NCBI RefSeq assembly: GCF_000004075.3
Contig: NC_026660.2
Coordinates: forward strand, 1,302,001 to 1,366,000
DNA length: 64,000 bases
Origin: Cucumis sativus
Lineage: Eukaryota; Streptophyta; Magnoliopsida; Cucurbitales; Cucurbitaceae
Direction of reading: 5' to 3'
A program made the translations under genes and the position numbers. The notes under the pieces were generated by a model. The model did not search any database, was not told where the DNA came from, and worked only from the letters and a program-made list of their open reading frames with translations. Of the stretch, positions 50,401-60,299 are shown in pieces (the stretch's first letter is position 1; each line of letters opens with the position of its first letter).

Positions 50401-50439
50401 GTGGTAATGGTGAAGCACAGGGTTGGCCTGTGCGGCCAT
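38496..50439 (-). CDS. UGP3: Chloroplast UDP-glucose pyrophosphorylase 3
   Basis: Seventeen exons join in frame to 870 residues: 50439-49748, 43333-43153, 43072-42923, 42819-42658, 42530-42358, 42265-42199, 41840-41674, 41263-41108, 40952-40861, 40763-40669, 40428-40351, 40015-39920, 39719-39645, 39520-39429, 39352-39190, 38801-38741, 38608-38496 (TAG). All introns are GT-AG. The Ser-rich N-terminus ([11 protein letters not shown]...) looks like a plastid transit peptide. The nucleotide-binding segment [11 protein letters not shown] lies near residue 300, followed by [23 protein letters not shown] and [11 protein letters not shown]. In Arabidopsis UGP3 makes UDP-glucose inside the plastid from glucose-1-phosphate and UTP, feeding SQD1 and sulfolipid synthesis; its length there is similar (about 883). 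I chose MAAQ and not the upstream in-frame ATG at 50664, whose added 75 residues are hydrophobic leader-like UTR. Intron 1 holds a 5.7-kb retroelement in antisense. No lesion is seen in the exons. Confidence 0.94.
43371..43717 (+). repeat. 5' LTR of the gypsy element
   Basis: Starts TGTTAAACCTCC and ends GTTCTATCA. It pairs with 48771-49111 along its whole length, including the shared ATTATATTGCAATATAG and CCTACTGGTGTTCTATCA blocks. Confidence 0.92.
44394..44663 (+). mobile_element. TRIM element 1, inserted in the gypsy gag
   Basis: A 270-bp terminal-repeat retrotransposon in miniature. The 71-bp LTRs lie at 44394-44464 and 44593-44663 (start TGTTAGTGATA, end GGTTTAATA; about 7 differences). 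A full TGGTATCAGAGC primer-binding site follows at 44465-44476 and a GTGAGGGGGAG polypurine tract ends just before the second LTR. The target duplication GGTGG is perfect (44389-44393 and 44664-44668). When the insert and one duplicate are ignored, the gag reading frame continues in phase. It codes for nothing and must have moved with proteins from another element. Confidence 0.95.
46837..47070 (+). mobile_element. TRIM element 2, inserted in the gypsy RNase H
   Basis: A 234-bp miniature element unrelated in sequence to TRIM 1. The 77-bp LTRs at 46837-46913 and 46994-47070 differ at only two positions. A TGGTATCAGAGC primer-binding site is at 46914-46925 and a TTGAGGGGG purine tract is just before the second LTR. 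The target duplication ACTAT is perfect (46832-46836 and 47071-47075). Both LTRs begin TATTGG where TG would be expected. The RNase H frame is continuous across the site when the insert is ignored. Low LTR divergence suggests it arrived after TRIM 1. Confidence 0.95.
48771..49111 (+). repeat. 3' LTR of the gypsy element
   Basis: Starts TGCTAGACCTCC and ends GTTCTATCA. It is 6 bases shorter than the 5' LTR because of small deletions near 48834 and 48950. Confidence 0.92.
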
Positions 50440-50904
50440 TGTTGAGAAGAGAGAATAAGAATGGGAGAGAGTGAGAATTTTCAAAGGATTGTGGAAATTA
50501 AATTGAAAATGGAGAAAGGATAAGGAGAAGATGCGGGAAGCATATGCTTGGATTGAAGGAATAAGAGAGAAAAAAAAGGAGAAGGAAAGAATTATAAAGA
50601 GAAAAGAGAGGATGAGGCTACAACCGTCAACAACGTCTAGGTGGGGAGTGAAGAAGAACATCAACTCAGCTGGAGTTGGCCCCCACTCAATATCTTGCTT
50701 CTAGATCCCTCCGTCCACGTATATCGCACCTTTTTTTCATTTATTTATTTTTTCTTTTTTGCTTCCATCCACGTCGTCTTCGAAAGTGAACAAACTTTTC
50801 ATTTTGAAAAATTGCAATGCTCCCCATGTTTTCTCTATTTAACATTTTGGAAATATGTCATCCAATCAGAATGCCTACCAAAATTCAGTCACTGACATGC
50901 AACA

Positions 50905-53900
50905 ACCTTCCAGATGAAGGTAGGTCGGCCACAACCACGGTCTGTTGTGCAATCCAACAAACATTGGTTGAATGGAATGCTCCAAATGGAGGCTAAAAGG
51001 CATCATCAAGATTTGTATGAGGGGTTGCTTCACCAAAATAACAACAATATGGATGCTACTGTAACAGAAGTTTTTATCAATAAAACTCCCATCCAAACAA
51101 AGGATCTCATTCTTACTATGGTTGCAAACACTCCACAGTTTGGAACAAGGGCCTCAATCAACGTTAAATCTGCATCTAAGGTAATAAGCAATTTAAAAGA
51201 GCAAATTTCTAGCTTAGTTGTTGCTGTTAAATAGATGGTGGTAGGCAAAAACCAATCTACTATAGTGTGCCAAATTTGTTCACTGACGGGCCCTTCTGTA
51301 GACAAGCAAAAGGACTCAGTCCAACAGTTTGTGTGTGCATGATAACGGATAGGTCCAAGCCATGTCGCCTTCTAAATCTTGGTTTAAGAGAAGTCGTGAT
51401 GAAGGAGATATTCAAGCTATAGGAGGCAGGTATAATCTACCCTATTGCTAACAGTGAGTGGGTAAGCCTTGTAAGTGTGATACCCAATAAAACGGGTATC
51501 ATAGTAGTTAAAAAATGAAAAAGGGATAGATGTCTATGTTAGAGTTCAAAACGATTGGAGAATATGTAGATTTAGTTAAAAGAGACCACTTTCCAATTTA
51601 GTTTATTGATCAGATGCTTGAATCTCTTGCAAGAAAGCTTTTTTTTTTTTTTTTTGTTTCCTTGATGGTTTTTTTATGTATTTATCATGTGCTTATCTAC
51701 TAGGGAAACCAGGAAAAGACGACCTTTACATTTAGACGAATGTCATTTGATTTGTGTAATGCACCTGAAGCATTTCAGAGATGCACAATGAGTACTTTTT
51801 TTTTAGTTCATTAAAAATCGTATTGAAGATTTTATGGATGATTTTACTATTTATGGGGATTCTTTTGATAGTTGTCTTTCATAGCTTTCTTAAGGTCCTA
51901 GAAAGGTGTATTGAGTCCGATCTAGTTTTGAATTTTGAATAATGTCATTTCATGTGGTGTTTTGTGGAATTGTTTTAGGACATGTTATTTTAGAAAAGGG
52001 TATTGAAGTTGATCGTGCAAATATAGATATTATTGTTAAACTTCCTTATCCTACTAATGTGAAAGATGTTCGTCCTTTTTAGGCCAACGACTACCTTGCT
52101 GCAGAAAGACGTGAAGTTTTATTTTGATGACAAGTTTAGGTAAGGCTTTAACACACTCAAGGCATGTAAACCCCGAAGGCTTTAGGCATTTGATTAAAGT
52201 TGGGCGAGATGGTAGGTAAGTTAAGTAGAATTTTGGGACAAAACTTAGTCTTGCTCAACCGAAAGAAAAGACATAATGCTTTTCATGAACGATCTAGGAC
52301 AGTCATGTGGAATCTCAGGCAAGATGGAAGATATAAGTGTAATCTCACGGCAATCTCGGTGCTGGCTCGACCGAGATTAGAAGAAGAAAAAGTTAAGTAG
52401 AGGAATCTTGGGCAATCTCCAGGTCGAGTTCGATCGAGATTGAAGGTAAAAGAGGAAATTTTGAAGGATAGAGACATGAAAGGGTTTAATTGGTGATCTT
52501 TGACCTATTCCAACCGAGAATATTATAATTTAACTATTCAGTGGAGTTGGAATCCAGGTGTTTAGATATGCAAAGACTTAGAATTTAGGTAAATAGGAAG
52601 TGTCAAGTTTATAAGAGTTTAAGGATGACTAATCCAACTTAGGATTAGTATAAATAAGATTTTACATAAACCATTCGCACGTTTTACCTTAAGTTACTTC
52701 CAAAATTTAGAAATTGAGTCTAACTATTGAGGAGGCTGCCAGAGAAAGAAGTCAAGAGAAGTCTTCAAACTTTGAGAAAAAGAAGTGGAGGTCAAATATA
52801 AGGTGAATTTTAGAAATTGTAAAGTAAGAATTTAGTATTTTCTTGATTAAAGGGGAATAAATGGATTTATTTCCCTTTTACGGACCAAGAGGAGATTAGG
52901 TGAGTTTACAAGCTGAGGATCTATGCAACCTTTTGTGAGTGACAAAATGATTTCTAAAATGTTTCTATACATGTTTTATAAGTTCTTTAAATTAAGCATT
53001 GAGCTTTGCCGATTTACAAGATATGTTTACTAATTGCTATTAAAAGTATGATTTGGGCTTTATTAATGTTGCTAAGATTTACAAGTAAGACATGTTTTCA
53101 ACTAGACTATTTTGAATATGTTTGAGCTAATGAACAATGATTTACAAGTACGTTTTTAAATTTCTTGAAATAGAGTTGTTTACTGTTTTAAAAAGATATT
53201 TGTAAAAGCATGAATTTGAAGAGAAATGTTTTAATCAAGAAAACCATGTAGTTCTATATATCAAGATCTCAACGGTCAATTGTACAACCAAGAGTATGAG
53301 GCATTGTTGACCACTTAGCCAACTACCACCAAGTTCGGGTAGGATAGTATGACCAAAGCTATGCTATCTTGACCGATATTATTAGATTATGCATGGTATG
53401 TCAAGCTAGTTACTATCGTGATCAAGTTTCTAGGGTATAGAACTAACAAAGATAAGCAAGTATATGTTTATTTTAGAAAGCAAAAGAGCTATTGGAAGAA
53501 AGAAAGAGTTTATCAAAAAAAAAAAAGTTTTAAAAATTGTTTACTTATTGTTATGCTTCATGAAATATTTATGAAAAAAGCCAAGCTCAGAGTTAATTTA
53601 TTTTAAATATATATTTTATAAAACTGTCACTCACTAGTTCACCATTTCCAAATGTTTTTCACTTCGCAAGAAGAGATCGTGACCCAAAAGCTGTCAAGTT
53701 TACTAATTTGTTGTATCAGTTTGTTATAGATTTTGTTCCTTTTGGTTAATATTTTGGGTTAAGTGATCGTGTCATGTACACATGTTAGTCAAGTTATTAT
53801 TTTTTGTCTGGTTTAAGTGTTGTCTGTAATTAATGATGTATAGCCTTAACCTGTTCTTAGAATTTATGAAATGAAATTTATTAAATCTATAATTATTGTG

Positions 53901-54110
53901 TTGGTCAGCTGCTTAAGTTCTAAACTGTTTAAGTTGTTTGGTATTTCAAAAGGTTCAATAGTCAAGGTCAATTGGTGGCGTTCAAAAGGATAGTTATATC
54001 AGTGACTTCACACCACCTCTTGGATCAAGAGTCGGTGATCTGAGAGGAGGTGTGACAGGGCAACTCTAAAACTAGTGTTCCTATCGTGAAAACTCCTAGA
54101 TGGGAAGTAT
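50905..54110 (+). mobile_element. Athila-like Ty3/gypsy relic, split by a solo LTR
   Basis: Plus-strand fragments of gag end (about 50914-51240; NTPQFGTRA, NLKEQISSL) and of pol: EAGIIYPIANSEWVS near 51420-51465, the RT core near 51725-51860 (RRMSFDLCNAPEAFQ and FMDDFTIYGDSF, with the paired aspartates kept), GIVLGHVILEKGIEVDRA near 51965-52020, and LLQKDVKFYFDDK near 52100-52135. The frame breaks at 52164 where a solo LTR begins and resumes at 54063 with PIVKTPRW. Many stops and deletions. It begins about 470 bp upstream of the UGP3 start codon and so bounds that promoter. Confidence 0.85.
52165..54057. mobile_element. Solo LTR, 1.9 kb, inside the Athila-like pol
   Basis: Starts TGTAAACC and ends GGTGTGACA, with 5-base flanks AGGCA (52160-52164) and GGGCA (54058-54062), a target duplication with one change. 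The surrounding pol reading frame is in phase when the segment and one duplicate are ignored, which fixes both borders. It contains no coding domain, as expected of an LTR left after recombination between two LTRs. It contains CTCGACCGAGATT-type motifs near 52360-52445 and an inverted ACACCACCTCT/AGAGGAGGTGT pair near its right end (54010-54053). Confidence 0.78.
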
Positions 54111-54114
54111 AAGA

Positions 54115-55490
54115 GATCAAGCATCTCAAAGTCAAATTGCCACAAAACCTGAATTAATCAAATTATCACAAAATCGAGATAATTAAGACATAAATCTTGT
54201 CCAAAATTATCATATCATTGTATTGCCTTGAATGGAAAATATAACCCTTACTCAATTTTCCTTTTTAACCTCCACAAATTTATTCTTTCCATCACAAATT
54301 TATTCTTTCCATGTATGTTGCACAACTTAACTTTATTCACCTTTGTGTATAAATATTTATTATGTATTTATCAATAAAATCATCACAAATATTAATTTCT
54401 CTTTTGATTGAAGTTTTAGTTTCTTTATGGTATCAGACCATACTGCTGTGCTAATAGAAAAACTTGCCTCACAAAACTAAATTTTTTTTTCATGGTCATG
54501 GAAGAAAAAGCTCTCACAATTCAATCTTTCCACTAGTCAACTAGTCTCATTTCATTCAAACTCAACACTGAAAATTATCTCTTATGAAAATTCCAAGCGC
54601 TACCATTAATTAAGAGTATGGGTATTGAACACCATCTCACAGAAGAAAAGAAACATGATGATGAAGCTGCCAACAAGGAAGAAAGCTCCAAAGATGATCC
54701 TAGCCATGTAGTTTGGATCACATATGATGGACTTCTTATTTCTTGGCTATTGGAGATAATCTTAGAAGATGTTTTCAACATGATAGAAGGAACAAATACG
54801 ACATTCCAGGTTTGAAAATCATTAGAAAATCAAATGCTTACAATGACAAAAGAAAGTGAAATCCATGTAAGTGAAACTCTTCTCACATTGAAGAAGGGAT
54901 TCTCAACTCTTGATGAACATTTAAAAAAAATTAAACATCTCTGTGATAAACTAGCTGCCATGAAGAAACCACATGATGATGTTATTAAAGTGTTTCGTCT
55001 TGCTAGAGGCTTAGGATCTCGATACCAAGGTTTTCGAACAACAATGTTATCAAAACCAGCAAATCCCTCTTTCAACCAATCTGTTGTGGTTGTTAAAGCA
55101 CATGATGAAATGTTGTCTAGTGAACTTGAAGAAGAAAATTTTGTGCAAATCAATCATGCTCAAGCTTTTTACAACCAAAAAGGTCGTAATAGAGGACGTG
55201 GGAGACAATTCCTCTTCTCGTGGAAGAGGTTTTCCTTAAAAGCAAATTTCAAGGAAATACAATCTTCTAGCAAGCATCAAAATCAACCTTGAGTCCACGC
55301 AAGGAAGTGAAATAAGATGGACAACAAACTCCTATTTTACAATATCATAATCAGGTAGTATGTCAAATTTGTGGCAAAGCTAACCATGTGATTGATTGTT
55401 GAAATATGTTCTATCACTCTTATCATTCTAAAGCTATACCAAAGGCTCTTGCTGCTATGAATTTGATGGATGAACCCGCACTATAGAAAA
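54115..55490 (+). mobile_element. Ty1/copia relic: partial LTR, primer site and gag
   Basis: An LTR-like AT-rich tract ends at 54427, followed by TGGTATCAGACC (54428-54439), a tRNA-Met-type primer site with its last positions altered. Gag fragments follow: an N-terminal part (about 54485-54815) and the frame at 54834-55292 (STLDEHLKKIKHLCDKLAAM, ARGLGSRYQGF). A zinc-knuckle remnant lies at about 55360-55401 (CQICGKANHVIDC, one residue short between His and the last Cys) and is followed at once by a stop. All of pol is missing. The left border with the Athila-like relic is inferred to lie near 54110-54137. Confidence 0.8.
54273..54312 (+). repeat. Perfect 20-bp tandem duplication in the copia LTR
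   Basis: CACAAATTTATTCTTTCCAT is present twice back to back. Confidence 0.95.
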
Positions 55491-56142
55491 TTGTCAATAC
55501 TTGACATCTAAAGTTTTGAAATTCTTGACAGTTCTACTAAAGAATAACAAAAAGTGGAAAAATGCATAATTTTTTTAAAAAAATATTTGACAGATTAAAA
55601 CTGTCAAGATTAGTAAACTAGACAGAGAAATATTTTGAATTGGTTTGATACAACAAAATCAGTCCGATAAAAGTTTGTTTATAATTTTAAGTGTTAAATT
55701 AATTTTTTTTTACAAAGTAGTTAGTAGAATTTCTTATTGTTTTGAGCGAATAAATATAGAATTTCTTTTACATATATATAAAAGGAAAAGAAAAAAAATT
55801 GAATATATTTGACACATAATTAAATTTTAAAAGACACGATTATACCTAATTTAAAATTTAAAGAACATGTTATATCTAACATACAAAATTTAGGATTTAA
55901 ATAATATATATTTTTTTAAATTTTTTTCGTATCAACCTAACTAGACTTATGACTTATTTGGATTGACTTAAGAAAAAAGTTTTTTAAAAAACAAAACTCA
56001 TTTTATTTAAACTCTTTTGATAAAAGCAGTTTAAATATACATAGCATGTGTATCATAAGAATGCAACCATAATTATGAGTAAATGTAACTCTACCTGACT
56101 TTTGCTTTTGAATGATCCTTTTGGTTATTGTTATTTTGAAAG

Positions 56143-56259
56143 TTGTTTAACGGGAACTTTCGTAAACCTATTAGACCCTTTTTTAATGTTGCTTAATTGA
56201 AACTTTCGTAAACCTATTAGACCCCTTTTTAATGTTGCTTAATTAGAACTTTCGTAAAC
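56143..56259 (+). repeat. 46-bp tandem repeat, about 2.5 units
   Basis: The phrase AACTTTCGTAAACCTATTAG starts at 56155 and 56201, and a truncated copy starts at 56247, giving a steady 46-base period with few differences. Confidence 0.92.
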
Positions 56260-56417
56260 TTTATTCGATTACATTACTTGTTATATTTCATAAATATGAT
56301 TTGTAATATTGATAATTAAACTATTCATGTTAATGCAACTCTAAAAAAATAATTGTTATTGATATTAAAATTTCTTGTTTTTACATTATTGTCATGAAAA
56401 TAAATTTTAAAAAAAAC

Positions 56418-56516
56418 AAAAATTTGAATTATAAGTACAAAATTTTTGTAAAAATCGATCAAAAATTTGAATTATAAGTACAAAATATTTTTAAAAATCG
56501 ATCAAAAATTTGATAC
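56418..56516 (+). repeat. 43-bp tandem repeat, about 2.3 units
   Basis: AAAAATTTGAATTATAAGTA begins at 56418 and 56461, and AAAAATTTGA begins again at 56504. Each unit ends AAAAATCGATC. Confidence 0.92.
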
Positions 56517-59500
56517 ATGATAAATTTAGGATGTACAATTCACAAAAAGAAAAAAAAAAAGACTAGCTAAACTCAGAAATGTAAAACCAACATCTTAAAC
56601 ACAGACATTAGAAGCCCAAAACTCCAAACACATGCATTTTTAATTTTTCAGGCATCAAAACTCCATTAAATAAGCCTATAGACATTTAATTCTAAGACAT
56701 TTGATTTCAAACATGGGCACCAAAGAGTCCCTAAAGGGATTAATTTGGATTTAAATTATCACTATTTCAAATCAAGAGAAAATTGGACAACTTTACAGGT
56801 TGAGGGCTTAGCTCATGTATGTGAGCGTGAAGAAATGAATTTCAAATAAAAACTTCTTTATATATTTGCTAGCCAAAAATTTTAGCATGTTTGAGTTTAA
56901 TCTGATTTACGAGTTATTTACCATGCATGTGAGGTATTTAAACTATTTGATAAGCACGCATTTGTTGAAGTGTATGCTTGGCTTGGCTAGCAAGACGCGG
57001 ATAGGGATGACTCCTGTAGCAAGAGAAAATAGAACTAATTTATGAGAGAGGAGGTGGTTTGGGAGAGGATTTGACATGGCAAGATCCATATGAGACAATA
57101 GCCAAAACAAGAACATCCCGATACATCTTTTAAGACAACTCAAGTAAAAAGACTGAGTTTTTTTTCTCCTTTTTTTGTGTGAAATATTTAAGACTAAAAA
57201 AATGAATCATTAAAGCTAAAAATGTGTTTTTTTATGTAAAAAAATCGTTTTTATTTTTTTAAAAAAAATTATGAGTTTTTGACATTGTTAGTTAACGACT
57301 TAAAAAACAATCATCAAATATATGCAAATATAAAAAAGACTCGATTTTAGCTAAAAACATATGAATTTTTTTAGATTTTAAAATTATTATGACAGTTTTT
57401 TATGCCACCGATTTATGATTCAACTTTGGTAATCCAGTTCGACAAATACGAAAAATATCGTTGAGATTCATAAGTTTGTAACTCAAATATGAAAGTTACA
57501 ATTATTAAGTTATCTCCACAACTTACATATATAAATTCAAGCTCCCCTGACGATAACGATGGATCTCTTCGATGACAGGTTCAGGTTCTCCTGAATCAAT
57601 GAATTAACTCCTCACTTATGTGTTCTTCATTCATATTTCTTACATATTTCTTATCGATCATGTAATACTGTATATATGAATATTGTGGAGATATAAAGTT
57701 TATTAATTCACACCTTCAACAAAACGGATGTGATGAAGCATGAAATTAGTTTTAATTATGAAGCCCAGATTAAATGTCTTCACACAGGCCCAAAAACGCC
57801 GGAAAAACCCATATATATATAATCATAATCTATATGATTAAAAATATATACTTGTATTCCTTGAATATAGATTATTTATTCTAGAATCAAAATAATAAAA
57901 AAATGTGTCACTAAACCGAAATTTGAAATACCTAACAGACAGTTAGGAATTATTAAACATATTTAGCCCATTATCCTAAATTTATTTTCATCAATAAACC
58001 TCAATGTTATATAGTCTCTCATAGGTACTCATATATGGATGCATGTTGATGTTGGTTCATATGGAGGATTTCATACATTATTATTTGATATCTAATTAAA
58101 AGAAATAAAACAAAATCCTGAAATTGTTTTCATAGATCAGGATATCTTTGAACCCATTATCCTACACCCTCAAAAATAGAAATGGGAATTGGCCGATCAA
58201 AACAAAACAAAATGAAACCAAAGAAATATAGATTGTTAATAATTTAGTGATAAATAATAATGGGAAAAAAAGAGTAAAAAATAACAATAATAAAAGGCAT
58301 GATAAAATTTGAATGGAAGAATTGAGTCCTGCCGACGGTTCCAAATTTATCTTCTTTAGGTTAAAAAAATTGTTGAAACATTAACAAAAGCAAATTGCAG
58401 CTCCCACATCCTCATTACAGCTATAAATTACATAAATATTCTTTTAAAACAATGAAAAATACAAAAATAAATACCAAGTTGACATTTTTGTAAATAATAT
58501 TATTTTAAAAAGGGAATATTTTAAATCCTATTGGACAAGTTGATGAGTTAATTGAAACCACAAGGCCAAGTTGGAACTTGCATGTGTTGTTTTTCTCTAT
58601 TCCTAAATAATTTCAATGCCGGTAATTTATCTCTTCTCATGTCCTTTATGTATACAACTATGGTATATGGTTAAATAAATTAACTATTTATTCATCTAAC
58701 AACTTTTATATTTATTAACAAAATTTATCCTTCAATGTACATTTCTTTTCTCATATTCATCCATAATTTTAATGCTTTCCTTCAATAGATATATATTATC
58801 ATTTTGGATAATGTAAAAGTAAGCAAATTATTAAACCATTTTAATTAAACATAATTAGTTGCCTTTCAAATCATGCCTATTTTTATCGATCAGTAGAGAA
58901 ATTCTTACGAATAAAAACAATATATGAAATATGGCAAAATAAATAAATAAATAGAAGCTGAAGTTTGATATATTTTTTTTTAGGTTTTATAAAAAAAAAA
59001 AAAGATAAAACTATTTATCCTTTATAGAAAAAGCTCATTACACTTACTCTTTTTATTTAAAAGAAGAAAAAAACAATGGACTTTGTTCAAGAATACTAAA
59101 AGCTACACTCGATTTTGGTGGTAAATATTGTAATTAACAACATATATATAAAAAAATATTTATTTTTCTAAATGGAATTTCTTTTTGCTTCTTTTCCTCA
59201 CTTAATCAACCTGATCTTCATTCCCCTTTATTATGTCGTTTCCTTTCTTTTCTAGTTCCGAGTTCTTACATTTATTACTCAAATCTTCTCATCTCATCCA
59301 GTAACACATTTTTAAAGTTAAGAACCTCTTAAATTCTATCCATTTCCACTTTAGTAACAATATGACGAAAATTATGCTATTTCCATAAAATCAAACACCC
59401 AATTAAATATTCCATCACTTTTTACATCCAAGATGACAATACCTACAAATATGTATAGATATATAATAATAGACAAAAAGAAACTTACATAGCTTTTACT

Positions 59501-59527
59501 TGATCAAGATCATAACAACCATTAGAG

Positions 59528-59561
59528 AAAAAAAGAAAAGAAAAGAAAAGAAAAGAAAAGA
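59528..59561. repeat. (AAAAG)n microsatellite
   Basis: About six AAAAG units downstream of the PYL gene. Confidence 0.9.
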
Positions 59562-59693
59562 TGTAATATTAAAAATGTAAGTTAATAAAGTCGGTTTACA
59601 TCGACCAAAAAAAGAAAAAAGAAACAAAATTTTTGAAGCAGTTTTATTATTCACATTATAATGCCTAAAGTAGTAAATATTTTTTGTTCTTTC

Positions 59694-60257
59694 TTATATA
59701 CTTTTCATTTTTGCTTTGGCAATATTCTCCGATACTCGAGCCAACCATTGTAAATTGCACCGCACGATCGTATTTACGAACACACACGTTTCTTCTTTTG
59801 TATTTCCCGGCGGCACATCCACCACATACGACTCCACAACCACCGTTCCTCTTCCTCCCGGTGCTACGTGTAAGCTCGTCACCGACCGATAATTATTCAA
59901 CCTGTGGTCTCCTCCCACGACGCTAAAGCTCATCACGTGCTTCTCATCATCCAGAATCTCCAACCGTTCTTTACTCGACACCGCTGGCAGACCTGACACC
60001 ACCTCCACCTCACGCACCGTCCCAACCGTTTCCCCATCTCCCTCCACAACCCGACAGCTCTTCAAGAAGTGCTTGTACGTTTGTGGGTTGTCGAATCGGC
60101 GAACCAACGACCAAACGACGGCCACCGGAGCATCGATGGTTTGAACCACGACGGAGCTGCACTGTTCCGAGGCCACCCCATGTTTGTGGTTTTTTGGATT
60201 AAGGGCGGGGGTGGGAGTAGTGGCGGTGTAGCGGTAGAATTGAAGCGACGATGGCAT
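59694..60257 (-). CDS. Abscisic acid receptor, PYR/PYL/RCAR family (PYL4-6 type)
   Basis: A single-exon frame of 187 residues with one START-like ligand pocket (about 32-182). The ABA-contacting lysine is K62 ([10 protein letters not shown]). The gate loop is SGLPA at 88-92 and the latch is HRL at 118-120 within [14 protein letters not shown]123, S125, E142 and N168 fill the other pocket positions. When ABA binds, the gate closes and the receptor inhibits clade A PP2C phosphatases, which frees SnRK2 kinases; it acts in cytosol and nucleus. Intronless structure and the short variable N-terminus ahead of EQCSSVVVQ match the PYL4/5/6 subfamily, known members of which are about 200-215 residues, so this one is slightly short at the N-terminus. 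No key residue is missing. The first ATG of the frame was taken as start. The exact orthologue is unresolved. Confidence 0.95.
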   Translation of the reverse strand: MPSSLQFYRYTATTPTPALNPKNHKHGVASEQCSSVVVQTIDAPVAVVWSLVRRFDNPQTYKHFLKSCRVVEGDGETVGTVREVEVVSGLPAVSSKERLEILDDEKHVMSFSVVGGDHRLNNYRSVTSLHVAPGGRGTVVVESYVVDVPPGNTKEETCVFVNTIVRCNLQWLARVSENIAKAKMKSI

Positions 60258-60299
60258 ATTTTGATTAATTTTGAGGGTAAGGGGCTGAGTTGAAAGAGA

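Larger units (their letters stand above)
55491..59693. other. Gene-poor stretch with two short tandem arrays
   Basis: No gene is supported over 4.2 kb. Open frames such as 56943-57143 and 58162-58344 (both -) are low-complexity. Two tandem arrays and an (AAAAG)n run are listed separately. The segment nearest 59693 is the 3' flank of the PYL gene. Confidence 0.5.

Noticed and set aside
50440..50664. Upstream in-frame ATG that would add 75 residues to UGP3
   Set aside because: The extra segment is hydrophobic and low-complexity, unlike a plastid transit peptide, whereas the MAAQ start at 50439 begins a typical Ser-rich transit peptide.
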